Translations under genes and position numbers: made by a program
Notes under the pieces: generated by a model
The model's database searches: none
What the model was told of the DNA's origin: nothing
What the model saw: only the letters and a program-made list of their open reading frames with translations
Source of the DNA: Flavobacterium resistens
Lineage (GTDB): Bacteria > Bacteroidota > Bacteroidia > Flavobacteriales > Flavobacteriaceae
Direction of reading: 5' to 3'
DNA: 64,000 nucleotides
Assembly (NCBI RefSeq): GCF_900182645.1
Contig: NZ_FXTA01000006.1
Coordinates: 186,001 to 250,000, forward strand
Shown: positions 1-8,689 of the stretch, one piece after another
Numbering within the stretch: position 1 is the stretch's first letter
Layout: the number at the start of each line of letters is the position of its first letter

Positions 1-102
1 TTGTCATTTCGAGGAACGAGAAATCACACTAGAAACTCTACAAAGAATGTCACAAATCTGTGTCGATAAACGAGTGTGATTTCTCGTTCCTCGAAATGAC
101 AA
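1..102. repeat. Long inverted repeat, copy 1 of a dispersed family
   Basis: Bases 1-30 and 73-102 are perfect reverse complements (30-bp arms, starting TTGTCATTTCGAGGAACGAG) around a 42-base loop. The same arm sequence recurs at 53551-53652, and a shortened form lies at 28593-28622. It sits just downstream of the GntR gene on the minus strand and could act as a transcription terminator or be a non-autonomous mobile repeat. The repeat may continue before base 1. Confidence 0.85.
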
Positions 103-147
103 ACTTTGAAAAATCTTAGAATCTTAGCATCTTAGAACCTTAGCCCC

Positions 148-1188
148 TTAGATAGAATTTCTATCAATAAAATTAAAAGGCACTTTATATTCTCCTTTTT
201 CTTTATTTAAAATCATTCGTGCTGCTGTTTCTCCCATGACGTTGAAGTCGGTTGACATAACTGTGATGCCTAATAATTCTTTTAATGGTGTATCGTTATA
301 AGAGATTACGCCGATTTCTTTTCCTAAAATATATTCTTCATCGCGAATCTGTTTCATTAAATTCACAAGATCAGATTCTTCAATAGTAATAAATAAATCG
401 CCTTTTTTCAGAATCATATCATCATAAACTTCGCTCAAAATCTCAAAATTGATTTCGTGTTCCACACAAAATTTTCTGAATCCGTGCAAGATTCTTCTTG
501 GATAAGGATAAACCGCTTTTTCAGGATAAACCAAAATCAACCTTTTGTATTTGGTAATTTTCGATAAACCTTCTTTTAGCGCATTGTAAATATCATTCTC
601 AAAATCCTGATAAATTTTGATGATTTCGCCTTCCATTCCGAGTTTGATATTGTCCATAATGACCAATTTCTCTTTTGGAATGCGCTCGATTGCTTTTACA
701 ACTTCATCAGTAAAACTCAAATGTTTTAATTCATCTGTTTTGAAATGTGTAGTAATGACATAATAATCGTAAGCGCCTTCAAATTTATCAAGAAGATTCA
801 AAAACAAAGTTTCATCACAATGATATATATGTAAATCAGTATGCGCATTTGCACCAACAGTATTAATAAAAGAGCTGTAAGTTTTCATTTTATATGCGCT
901 CAATTTATTGAATAAAAAAAGCACATTTACCTTCGATTCCAGTTTTGTTCGGGTAATATAATAGCCTTTTCCTCGAATAGAAGAAATGATTTTTCGTTCT
1001 TTTAATATGTTATAGGCCTTTTCGACAGTATCGCGAGACATATAAAACTCCTCGCTGAAACTATTAATTGAAGGTATTTTTTGATTTATTTTTAGATTTC
1101 CGTTGGCAATATTCTGTAAAATTGAATCTACAATCTGCTTGTATTTTGGAACCCTTGAATCTTCATCAATTTTAATAAGTTTAATCAT
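148..1188 (-). CDS. GntR-family transcriptional regulator with LacI-type sensor domain (probable rhamnose regulator)
   Basis: 346 aa. Residues about 5-78 form a GntR winged helix-turn-helix, with the typical 'VPKYKQIVDSIL', 'PSINSFSEEF' and 'SRDTVEKAYNIL' segments ending in 'IRGKGYYI'. Residues about 85-346 resemble the periplasmic-binding-protein fold used by LacI regulators, ending near 'ITVMSTDFNVMGETAARMI'. GntR heads on this sensor type are common in Bacteroidota sugar regulators. The gene is divergent from rhaT across a 387-base spacer, the usual place for a local regulator, so control of the rhamnose genes by rhamnose or an intermediate is inferred. I found no convincing operator in the spacer. 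The DNA-binding family is secure; the ligand is not. Confidence 0.85.
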   Translation of the reverse strand: MIKLIKIDEDSRVPKYKQIVDSILQNIANGNLKINQKIPSINSFSEEFYMSRDTVEKAYNILKERKIISSIRGKGYYITRTKLESKVNVLFLFNKLSAYKMKTYSSFINTVGANAHTDLHIYHCDETLFLNLLDKFEGAYDYYVITTHFKTDELKHLSFTDEVVKAIERIPKEKLVIMDNIKLGMEGEIIKIYQDFENDIYNALKEGLSKITKYKRLILVYPEKAVYPYPRRILHGFRKFCVEHEINFEILSEVYDDMILKKGDLFITIEESDLVNLMKQIRDEEYILGKEIGVISYNDTPLKELLGITVMSTDFNVMGETAARMILNKEKGEYKVPFNFIDRNSI

Positions 1189-1575
1189 TTTGCAGGTATT
1201 GAAAATTATGCTGAAAAATTTACAAGTATAATTTTGAATTAAAATTTGGATATAAAGTTTTACTTAAAACCTGATAAAGTGTTGTAATTGCTACTTTTCT
1301 CACAAAATATCTCAAATTAAATAAGGCTAGTTTTATGTTTTTGGAGATTTGCTTAAATATTACAAATTGAAGATATAATAATTACGAAATCGATTGCTAA
1401 AATAGAAATTTTAAATTTATTTTTCTACTTAAAAACCATTCTTCTTCGCAATATTCTTTGGTTTTAACATAATTCCTAAAATCATAAAGGATAGTACAGG
1501 ACAGTTTTCTTTTTTACATTCTCTTATTTTACAAAACCAGATTAACTATCAATAACCACAAACTAAATTTAATAA
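1189..1575. promoter_or_regulatory. Divergent regulatory region between the GntR gene and rhaT
   Basis: 387 bases without a gene. A sequence matching the Bacteroidota -7 element (TAATTTTG, 1229-1236) points rightward but lacks a well-spaced TTG, and it is far from rhaT. A near match for the leftward gene is TATACTTG on the minus strand (about 1224-1231). No clear palindromic operator was found by eye. It probably holds both divergent promoters. Confidence 0.4.
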
Positions 1576-2646
1576 ATGGAATCATTACTAGGTATTATTT
1601 TTCACTCCATTGGAGGTTTCTCTTCGGGCAGTTTTTATATGCCTTTTAAGAAAGTTAAAAATTGGGCTTGGGAAAGCTACTGGCTTATAGGAGGATTTTT
1701 CTCTTGGCTAATTGTGCCGCCAATTGCTGCTTATTTAACTATTCCAAATTTTACCGAAATTATCGCAACAGCTGCTCCATCAGTTAAAGCATTAGCATTT
1801 ACAATGGGATTGATTTGGGGAATAGGAGGACTTACTTATGGCCTTGGTGTTCGCTATTTGGGAATGTCATTGGGGAATTCGATTACTTTAGGATTCTGTT
1901 CTGCTTTTGGCGCTTTGATTCCACCAATTTACTATAATTTCAATGCAGTAGAAGGCAAAGAATCAATCAGTGATATGTTTGCGAATTCAGGCGGACAAAT
2001 GGTTTTGGCCGGAGTATTAATATGTATTATCGGTATTGCTATTTTAGGAAAGGCAGGAATGCTGAAAGAAAAGGATTTTGCAACTGGTCATGAAGATAAA
2101 GACAAAGATTTTAGTCTGGTAAAAGGACTTATTATTGCTATAGTATCAGGTATTTTAAGTTCGTTCTTTAACTTCGGAATTGAAGCCGCAAAACCAATGG
2201 CTAATGTTGCTAATGAGGCCTGGAAATTAGCAAATCCAAATCAGGGAGAATTTTTATTCCAAAATAATGTAAGTTATATCGTTATCCTTTGGGGTGGCTT
2301 AACAACTAACTTTATATGGTGTATTTATTTGAATTTCAAAAACAAAACTTTTTCAGATTATACAAATACAAAAACGCCAATTGCTAAAAACGTCTTGTTT
2401 TCTGCAATTGCCGGAACAATGTGGTTTTTGCAGTTTTTCTTTTATGGTATGGGGGAAAGCAAATTAGGAAATGGTGCAAGTTCTTGGATTTTGCACATGT
2501 CGACCATCATTTTGACAGCCAATTTCTGGGGATTCTATCTAAAAGAATGGAAAGGAGTTTCTAATAAAACAATGAGAACTTTTGCGTGGGGAATTGGTGT
2601 AATCATGCTTTCGATTGTTTTAGTCGGAATCGGAAATTCATTATAA
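1576..2646 (+). CDS. rhaT: L-rhamnose/proton symporter RhaT
   Basis: 356 aa, close to the usual length of RhaT. The protein is hydrophobic, with about ten membrane segments, and begins 'MESLLGIIFHSIGGFSSGSF', which matches the RhaT N-terminus in which a glycine/serine-rich first helix is followed by a 'PFKKVKNWAWE' loop. Conserved family-like segments include 'WGIGGLTYGLGVRYLGMSLG' and 'GILSSFFNFGIEAA'. It imports L-rhamnose across the inner membrane with protons. It is the first gene of the rhamnose block, 26 bases before rhaEW, so the two are very likely co-transcribed. The upstream divergent regulator is probably its controller. Confidence 0.93.
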   Translation: MESLLGIIFHSIGGFSSGSFYMPFKKVKNWAWESYWLIGGFFSWLIVPPIAAYLTIPNFTEIIATAAPSVKALAFTMGLIWGIGGLTYGLGVRYLGMSLGNSITLGFCSAFGALIPPIYYNFNAVEGKESISDMFANSGGQMVLAGVLICIIGIAILGKAGMLKEKDFATGHEDKDKDFSLVKGLIIAIVSGILSSFFNFGIEAAKPMANVANEAWKLANPNQGEFLFQNNVSYIVILWGGLTTNFIWCIYLNFKNKTFSDYTNTKTPIAKNVLFSAIAGTMWFLQFFFYGMGESKLGNGASSWILHMSTIILTANFWGFYLKEWKGVSNKTMRTFAWGIGVIMLSIVLVGIGNSL

Positions 2647-2672
2647 AAATCAACTAAAATCAAAACAACCAA

Positions 2673-4814
2673 ATGTCGAATATAAATACAAATAATATGA
2701 ATTTTAAGCACGTAAGCTATCTTTGGGATGACGCTAAAGCAAAAGAACTAGCTGGTGATGAAGTAGCGCTTTTTATTTATCGCTCTAATTTACTTGGAGC
2801 CGATTTAAGATTGACAAACTACGGAGGTGGAAACACGTCGGTAAAAATTACAGATAAAGATCCATTAACAGGTGAAAACTCTGAAGTAATGTGGATTAAA
2901 GGCTCTGGTGGAGATATCGGAACATTGACAAAATCAGGCTGTGCAGCCCTTTATTTAGATAGATTGCGCAATCTTGAGAATGTATACAGAGGAATTGAGT
3001 TTGAAGATGAAATGGTAGAATTATTCAATCACTGTATTTTTGATTTAGCTTCAAAAGCACCTTCAATCGATACGCCTTTGCATGGTTTCTTGCCTTTCAA
3101 ACATATCGATCACTTGCATCCAGATGCAGCAATTGCAATTGCCGCTGCAAAAGACGGAAAACAAATTACAGAAGAATTATTTGATGGCGAAATTGGCTGG
3201 GTTGGCTGGCAACGCCCTGGTTTTGACCTTGGACTTCAATTAAGAAGCTGTCTGGAAGAAGCTGAGAAAAAAGGAAAAAAACTTCGCGGTATCATGTTAG
3301 GTTCTCATGGTTTATTCACTTGGGGAGATACTGCATACGAAAGTTATATTAATACGCTGGAAGTAATCGAAAAATGCGCCGAATACTTAGAAAGCAATTA
3401 CGGAAAAAAACGTCCCGTTTTTGGAGGTAAAAAAATCGATAGCCTTCCAGAAGCGGATCGTAAATTAAAAGCAGCAAAAGTAGCTCCAATTTTAAGAGGT
3501 TTCTGTTCATCAGAGCGTCAAATGATTGGGCATTATACAGATGATGCAAGAGTTTTGGAATTCATTAATTCTAATGATCTTTCCAAATTAGCTCCGCTTG
3601 GAACTTCTTGTCCGGATCACTTTTTAAGAACTAAAATCAGTCCTCTGGTTTTAGAATTAGATCCAAACGAAGATTTGTCTGATGTTGATGCAATTAAAGC
3701 AAAATTGACGCCAGCATTTGAAGCCTATCGTGCAATGTACAAAGACTATTACAATGCATGTAAAAAATCAAATTCACCAGCAATGCGTGATCCAAATCCG
3801 GTTGTGATTTTATATCCTGGAGTTGGAATGTTCACTTTTGCAAAAGATAAAACAATGGCACGCTTGGCATCTGAATATTATATCAATGCCGTAAACGTAA
3901 TGAAAGGCGCTGAAGCAGTTTCAGAATATACGTCATTGCCACACCAAGAAGCATTTGATATCGAATATTGGTTATTGGAAGAAGCTAAATTACAACGTAT
4001 GCCAAAACCAAAAGCATTGTCAGGAAGAGTTGCTGTAATTACAGGTTCTGCTGGCGGAATTGGTAAAGCTATCGCGAAGAAATTTGCTCAGGAAGGTGCT
4101 TGCGTGGTAATCAATGATATTAATGAAGAGCGCTTAGAATCGGCTACAGCTGAGTTTGTGAAATTGTTTGGTAAAGATGCTGTTTCAAGTACTTTATTGA
4201 ATGTTACTGATCCAGATAGTACAGAAAAAGCATTTGATGAAGCTTCTCTAGCTTTTGGAGGTGCGGATATTGTGGTAAATAATGCCGGAATCAGTATTTC
4301 TAAATCTATTGCAGAACACACTTTAGAAGAGTGGGATAGATTATACGATATTTTAGTAAAAGGACAATTTATCGTTTCTAAAGCCGGAATCGAAGTAATG
4401 CGCAAACAAGGTTTTGGAGGAGATATTGTAAACATTGTTTCTAAAAATGCAGTGGTAGCGGGACCAAATAATCCTGGATACGGTTCTGCCAAAGCAGCTC
4501 AGGCGCATTTAACACGTTTGATGGCTGCAGAATTAGGAGCTGATAAAATTCGTGTAAATACAGTAAATCCAGATGCAGTAATTTCAGATTCAAATATCTG
4601 GTCTGGCGGATGGGCTGAAGGGCGTGCAAAAGCATACGGAATTACAGTTGAAGAATTGCCGGCTTATTATGCAAAACGTACATTATTAAATGAAATTATA
4701 TTGCCAGATGATATTGCAAATGCGTGTTTTGCTTTCGTTGGCGGTTTATTAGATAAATCTACAGGAAACGCTCTAAACGTTGATGGCGGTGTCGGAATGG
4801 GCTTTTACAGATAG
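2673..4814 (+). CDS. rhaEW: Bifunctional rhamnulose-1-phosphate aldolase / lactaldehyde dehydrogenase
   Basis: 713 aa fusion. Residues about 15-430 are a class II aldolase with 'GGGNTSVK', 'SGGDIGTL' and the histidine-rich metal site 'FKHIDHLHPDA'. Residues about 449-713 are a short-chain dehydrogenase with the NAD motif 'TGSAGGIGKAIA', 'NNAG', and the catalytic pair Tyr603/Lys607 in 'YGSAKAA'. Proteins of this architecture (Bacillus YuxG type) cleave L-rhamnulose-1-phosphate to DHAP and L-lactaldehyde and oxidise the aldehyde to L-lactate. The lutABC genes downstream fit this second step, as they would use the lactate. A terminator-like hairpin follows at 4858-4898. Confidence 0.92.
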   Translation: MSNINTNNMNFKHVSYLWDDAKAKELAGDEVALFIYRSNLLGADLRLTNYGGGNTSVKITDKDPLTGENSEVMWIKGSGGDIGTLTKSGCAALYLDRLRNLENVYRGIEFEDEMVELFNHCIFDLASKAPSIDTPLHGFLPFKHIDHLHPDAAIAIAAAKDGKQITEELFDGEIGWVGWQRPGFDLGLQLRSCLEEAEKKGKKLRGIMLGSHGLFTWGDTAYESYINTLEVIEKCAEYLESNYGKKRPVFGGKKIDSLPEADRKLKAAKVAPILRGFCSSERQMIGHYTDDARVLEFINSNDLSKLAPLGTSCPDHFLRTKISPLVLELDPNEDLSDVDAIKAKLTPAFEAYRAMYKDYYNACKKSNSPAMRDPNPVVILYPGVGMFTFAKDKTMARLASEYYINAVNVMKGAEAVSEYTSLPHQEAFDIEYWLLEEAKLQRMPKPKALSGRVAVITGSAGGIGKAIAKKFAQEGACVVINDINEERLESATAEFVKLFGKDAVSSTLLNVTDPDSTEKAFDEASLAFGGADIVVNNAGISISKSIAEHTLEEWDRLYDILVKGQFIVSKAGIEVMRKQGFGGDIVNIVSKNAVVAGPNNPGYGSAKAAQAHLTRLMAAELGADKIRVNTVNPDAVISDSNIWSGGWAEGRAKAYGITVEELPAYYAKRTLLNEIILPDDIANACFAFVGGLLDKSTGNALNVDGGVGMGFYR

Positions 4815-4857
4815 ATTGTTTAGTTTTTTTAAGTTTAAAACAAAGGTGGTTTTTTGT

Positions 4858-4898
4858 AATCTAACGTTCGGAAATTTTCGAGCGTTAGATTTTTTTAA
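4858..4898 (+). terminator. Rho-independent terminator after rhaEW
   Basis: A 13-bp stem (AATCTAACGTTCG pairing with CGAGCGTTAGATT, one G:U) with an eight-base loop is followed by seven T residues. It separates rhaT-rhaEW from rhaI, so rhaI probably has its own promoter or depends on read-through. Confidence 0.75.
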
Positions 4899-4945
4899 AA
4901 TTTAAGAACTAAAAAAACGCAAAAAAATAATTAAGATTAACCAAG

Positions 4946-4979
4946 AGCGCAATCGATATAATGTGTTAAATTGTGCGCT
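4946..4979. promoter_or_regulatory. Inverted repeat just upstream of rhaI
   Basis: AGCGCAAT and ATTGTGCGCT form an imperfect inverted repeat (a two-base bulge) around an 16-base AT-rich centre, ending 16 bases before the rhaI start. It could be an operator or an mRNA hairpin affecting rhaI translation. No second copy was found near rhaT. Confidence 0.35.
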
Positions 4980-4995
4980 ATTAAAATAAAATGCT

Positions 4996-6270
4996 ATGTT
5001 AATTGAATCAAACAATATTGCATCTCATAACGAGGGATTGCTGAAAAAACATCAAAATAAATTTGCTTTTACAGCATCAGAAATAGAAAATGCAGAATCG
5101 ATTATTCAAAAATTAATTGATTTTCAAATCGCAATTCCATCTTGGGCTTTAGGAACTGGAGGAACTAGATTTGGACGTTTTGCAGGTGGAGGAGAACCTC
5201 GTTCATTAGAAGAAAAAATTGAAGATGTAGGTTTGCTTCATAAATTAAACAATGCTTCTGGCGCGATTTCGCTTCATATTCCGTGGGATATCCCAACAGA
5301 TTATAAAGCAATCAAAACACTTGCAGCGCAGCACGGATTAAAGTTTGATGCCATGAACTCGAACACATTTCAGGATCAAGCTAATGCTGAGCATACATAC
5401 AGATATGGTTCGCTTCAAAACGTAAATAAAGCAGTTCGTAAACAAGCAATTGCTCACAATATCGAAGTTATTAAGCACGGAATTGAATTAGGATCTGATT
5501 CATTAACAGTTTGGTTAGCTGACGGATCTAATTTTCCTGGACAATTAAACTTCCGCAAAGCATACCAAAATACATTAGAAAGTTTAGAGGAAATCTATGA
5601 TGCATTGCCTTCAAACTGGAAATTATTTTTAGAATACAAATGTGCTGAACCAAATTTTTACTCAACAACTGTTGCAGATTGGGGACAGTCGTATTCATAC
5701 GTTCAAAAATTAGGTGACAAAGCAAAAACACTTGTTGATTTAGGACACCATTTACCAAATGCAAATATTGAGCAAATTGTTTCTATTTTGCTTATGGATA
5801 ATAAATTAGGAGGTTTCCACTTCAACGATTCAAAATACGGAGATGACGATTTAACTGCTGGAGCTTTAAAGCCATATCAGTTGTTTTTGATTTTCAATGA
5901 ACTAGTAGAAGGAATGGATGCAAGAGGAATGAACCACGCCAAAGATTTAGGCTGGATGATTGACGCTTCTCACAATATCAAAGATCCTTTAGAAGATTTA
6001 TTACAATCGGTTGAAGCGATTATGATTGCGTATGCACAAGCACTTTCAGTTGACCGAAAAGCTTTAGAGCAAGCTCAGGAAGAAAATGATGTAGTTAAAG
6101 CACAAGAAATCCTTCAAAATGCTTTCCGCACAGATGTTCGCGCATTAGTTGCTGAGGCTCGTTTGCGTTCTGGAGCAGCTTTAAATCCAGTTGAATTATA
6201 TCGTTCTCTTGCTGTTAGAAGCAATTTAATTGGTGAAAGAGGATTAAAAACAATGGCAACAGGACTATAA
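4996..6270 (+). CDS. rhaI: L-rhamnose isomerase, RhaI (Pseudomonas stutzeri) type
   Basis: 424 aa. It belongs to the TIM-barrel sugar isomerase type typified by P. stutzeri L-rhamnose isomerase rather than E. coli RhaA. Visible landmarks are 'FQIAIPSWALGTGGTRFGRF', 'ISLHIPWD', the metal-site segments 'LEYKCAEPNFYSTTVADWG', 'TLVDLGHHLPN' and 'GGFHFNDSKYGDDDL', and the long C-terminal helical tail. It converts L-rhamnose to L-rhamnulose in the cytoplasm. It lies between rhaEW and rhaB, completing the pathway order. An ATG directly follows an A-rich leader; no alternative start fits better. Confidence 0.93.
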   Translation: MLIESNNIASHNEGLLKKHQNKFAFTASEIENAESIIQKLIDFQIAIPSWALGTGGTRFGRFAGGGEPRSLEEKIEDVGLLHKLNNASGAISLHIPWDIPTDYKAIKTLAAQHGLKFDAMNSNTFQDQANAEHTYRYGSLQNVNKAVRKQAIAHNIEVIKHGIELGSDSLTVWLADGSNFPGQLNFRKAYQNTLESLEEIYDALPSNWKLFLEYKCAEPNFYSTTVADWGQSYSYVQKLGDKAKTLVDLGHHLPNANIEQIVSILLMDNKLGGFHFNDSKYGDDDLTAGALKPYQLFLIFNELVEGMDARGMNHAKDLGWMIDASHNIKDPLEDLLQSVEAIMIAYAQALSVDRKALEQAQEENDVVKAQEILQNAFRTDVRALVAEARLRSGAALNPVELYRSLAVRSNLIGERGLKTMATGL

Positions 6271-6340
6271 TTATAAATTATTAATTGTTAATTATAAATT
6301 ATGAATCCAAAATTAACAATTGATAATTAACAATTTACAA
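6271..6340. repeat. AT-rich inverted repeat between rhaI and rhaB
   Basis: TTAATTGTTAATTATAAATT and a later AATTAACAATTGATAATTAA are partly complementary, giving an AT-only hairpin. It fills the gap between two co-directional genes. Confidence 0.5.
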
Positions 6341-6349
6341 TTAAAAAAA

Positions 6350-7711
6350 ATGAATGTAGTTGCAATTTTTGATATTGGTAAAACAAACAAAAAGGTTTTT
6401 TTATTTGATGAAAATTATAAAATTGTTTGGGAAAAATCAGTAAATCTTGATGAAACCACAGATGAAGATGGTTTTGCTTGTGAAGATATTGATGTTCTGA
6501 AAAACTGGATACTTGACCGATTATCAGAAATAAAAGAGCTCACCAACTATGTTTTAAAAGCAATCAATTTTAGTACATACGGCGCTAGTTTTGTGTATAT
6601 TGATGAAAACGGAAAAGTTTTAACTCCTCTGTATAATTATCTGAAAGATTATCCAGAGGAATTAAAAAAAGGATTTTACAGCAAGTATAAAGGTGAAGAG
6701 AAATTTGCAGTCAAAACGGCTTCTCCGGTTTTAGGAAGCCTGAATTCTGGAATGCAGATTTACAGATTTAAAGAAGAAAAACCAGAGTTGTTTGAAAAAG
6801 TAAAATATTGCCTTCATTTACCGCAATATTTAAGTTTTCTTTTGACAAATGAGGCTTTCGCCGATATTACAAGTATTGGCTGTCATACGAATCTTTGGAA
6901 TTTTAAAAAGATGAAATACCACAAATGGCTTCAAAACGAAGGCATTTCAGATAAAATTCCGCCGTTGCATTACGGAAAAGATGTTTTGAAAAAAGAAGGT
7001 GATCTGGCAATTGGAGTTGGACTTCATGACAGTTCATCGGCAATTATTCCTTATACAATTAATTTTACGGAGCCTTTTGTTTTATTATCGACAGGAACCT
7101 GGAGTATTTCGCTGAATCCTTTCAATAATAAACCGTTGACTTTTGAGGAATTGCAACAAGATTGTTTGTGTTACATGCAATACACTGAAAAACCGGTAAA
7201 AGCAGCGCGATTATTTTCGGGCAACGAACATGAAGTGCAGGCTAAAAGATTAGCTGCTCATTTTGATGTTCCGTTTGACAGTTTTAAAGATGTTTATTTT
7301 AATAAAAAGATTGTGGCGACTTTACGATCGCTTAATTTCCAGATTATTTATCCAAAGAAATACGATTTTGATATTCTGAAAGAATGTCCTTTTCAAACAA
7401 GAGATCTTTCCTTATTTAAGGATTATGAAACAGCTTATCATCAATTGATGCTGGATCTTGTTGAACAACAAGTTTTTTCGACTAACTTAGTGATACACAA
7501 TAGTCCTGTAAAGAAAATTTTTGTAGACGGAGGTTTCAGCAAGAATTCCATTTTTATGAATCTGCTGGCAGAAGCTTATCCCGATATTGAAGTTTATGCA
7601 GCATCGATGGCACAGGCAAGTGCATTAGGCGCAGCGCTGGCAATCCATGAAAACTGGAATCCAAAACCAATTCAAAACGATTTAATTGATTTAAAGTTTT
7701 ATAAGCATTAG
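6350..7711 (+). CDS. rhaB: Rhamnulokinase (FGGY-family carbohydrate kinase)
   Basis: 453 aa from the ATG at 6350. A TTG at 6320 would add ten residues (MIINNLQLKK) translated from the AT-rich hairpin repeat, so the ATG is preferred; it immediately precedes the N-terminal phosphate-binding segment 'VVAIFDIGKTNKKVFLF'. Other FGGY landmarks are 'STYGASFVYID', 'STGTWSISLNPF' and the C-terminal adenosine-site segment 'VDGGFSKNSIFMNLLAEAYP'. It phosphorylates L-rhamnulose to L-rhamnulose-1-phosphate. The family is certain; the substrate rests on position between rhaI and the lut genes and on similarity to Bacteroidota rhamnulokinases. Confidence 0.88.
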   Translation: MNVVAIFDIGKTNKKVFLFDENYKIVWEKSVNLDETTDEDGFACEDIDVLKNWILDRLSEIKELTNYVLKAINFSTYGASFVYIDENGKVLTPLYNYLKDYPEELKKGFYSKYKGEEKFAVKTASPVLGSLNSGMQIYRFKEEKPELFEKVKYCLHLPQYLSFLLTNEAFADITSIGCHTNLWNFKKMKYHKWLQNEGISDKIPPLHYGKDVLKKEGDLAIGVGLHDSSSAIIPYTINFTEPFVLLSTGTWSISLNPFNNKPLTFEELQQDCLCYMQYTEKPVKAARLFSGNEHEVQAKRLAAHFDVPFDSFKDVYFNKKIVATLRSLNFQIIYPKKYDFDILKECPFQTRDLSLFKDYETAYHQLMLDLVEQQVFSTNLVIHNSPVKKIFVDGGFSKNSIFMNLLAEAYPDIEVYAASMAQASALGAALAIHENWNPKPIQNDLIDLKFYKH

Positions 7712-7756
7712 AATTTATAGCCACAGATTAAAGACTTAATAAAGATTTTTGTTTCT

Positions 7757-7810
7757 CGCAGATTTGGCAGATTGTGCAGAAAAAAATCTGTTTAATCTGC
7801 CAAATCTGCG
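7757..7810. repeat. Intergenic hairpin (17-bp perfect arms)
   Basis: CGCAGATTTGGCAGATT at 7757-7773 is perfectly complementary to 7794-7810. It lies between rhaB and lutA. Its wording (GCAGATTT.GCAGATT) resembles a half arm near 53519-53537. Confidence 0.8.
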
Positions 7811-7833
7811 GGCTAAAAACAAAATAATAACAA

Positions 7834-8571
7834 ATGAAAATCGGACTTTTTATACCGTGTTATGTTGATCAGTTTTACCCAAAAGTTGGAATAGCGACCT
7901 ATGAACTTTTGCAGAAATTAGGCTGTGATGTTCATTTTCCGATGGGACAAACTTGCTGCGGACAGCCAATGGCAAACAGCGGTTACGAACATTTAACAAA
8001 AGGCTGTAATGCAAATTTTATCGCGAATTTTGCCGGATTTGATTACATTGTTTGTCCTTCTGGAAGTTGTGTTTTGCACGTAAAAGATCATTTACATGAT
8101 GAAAAATTAGAAGTTGTAGCTTCAGAAATGCGTAAAAAAGTTTTTGAATTGACAGAGTTTATTACTGACATTCTGAAAATAGATCACATAGATGGAAATT
8201 TTCCATATAAAGTTGGAATGCATCAAAGTTGTCACGGTCAGCGTGGTTTAAAGCTTTCGCAAATGACCGAATTAAACGCACCATTTTTCTCAAAACCAGA
8301 ACAATTGCTTCATAATATAAAAGGTTTGGATTTGGTTTCTTTATCTAGAAAAGATGAATGTTGTGGTTTTGGCGGAACTTTTTGTGTAAGCGAAGAAGCG
8401 GTTTCTGTAAAAATGGGGCAAGACCGAATCAAAGATCATGAAAATCATAATGTAGATTATATTACGGGAGGTGATATGTCGTGCTTAATGCATTTAGAAG
8501 GAATTCTGAAAAGACAAAACAGCCGAGTAAAAACCATTCATATTGCCGAAATATTAAATACAATGGCGTAG
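7834..8571 (+). CDS. lutA: L-lactate utilisation protein LutA (LldE), Fe-S oxidoreductase
   Basis: 245 aa, the usual length of LutA/LldE. It carries the two cysteine-rich CCG-type domains: 'TCCGQPMANSGY' (about residue 50) and 'KDECCGFGGTFCV' (about residues 171-183), plus the paired 'SGSCVLHVKDH' and 'HQSCHGQRGL' segments. With LutB and LutC it oxidises L-lactate to pyruvate. Its presence inside a rhamnose operon makes sense because RhaEW releases L-lactate. A GH28 gene separates it from lutB. Confidence 0.93.
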   Translation: MKIGLFIPCYVDQFYPKVGIATYELLQKLGCDVHFPMGQTCCGQPMANSGYEHLTKGCNANFIANFAGFDYIVCPSGSCVLHVKDHLHDEKLEVVASEMRKKVFELTEFITDILKIDHIDGNFPYKVGMHQSCHGQRGLKLSQMTELNAPFFSKPEQLLHNIKGLDLVSLSRKDECCGFGGTFCVSEEAVSVKMGQDRIKDHENHNVDYITGGDMSCLMHLEGILKRQNSRVKTIHIAEILNTMA

Positions 8572-8574
8572 AAA

Positions 8575-8674
8575 AATGGTCACGGATTTTACGGATTAAA
8601 CTGGTTTTCGCTGGTTTAGAATTTATTAAAATCGGTGTCAATCTGTTTAATCCGTAAAATCTGCGAGCCATTTT
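8575..8674. repeat. Intergenic hairpin repeat between lutA and the GH28 gene
   Basis: GGATTTTACGGATTAAAC (8584-8601) pairs with GTTTAATCCGTAAAATCT (8645-8662), one mismatch, with weaker outer pairing (AATGG/CCATT). Confidence 0.75.
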
Positions 8675-8689
8675 TTAAAAAATATTACC

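Noticed and set aside
4088..4635. Minus-strand open frames inside rhaEW
   Set aside because: They are shadows of a strongly conserved plus-strand gene and show no family features.
6320..6349. Longer N-terminus of rhamnulokinase from TTG 6320
   Set aside because: The extra residues come from the AT-rich hairpin repeat and are unlike the family's N-terminus.
7757..7810. Repeat words resembling a CRISPR unit
   Set aside because: Only one inverted pair, no regularly spaced direct repeats and no cas genes.
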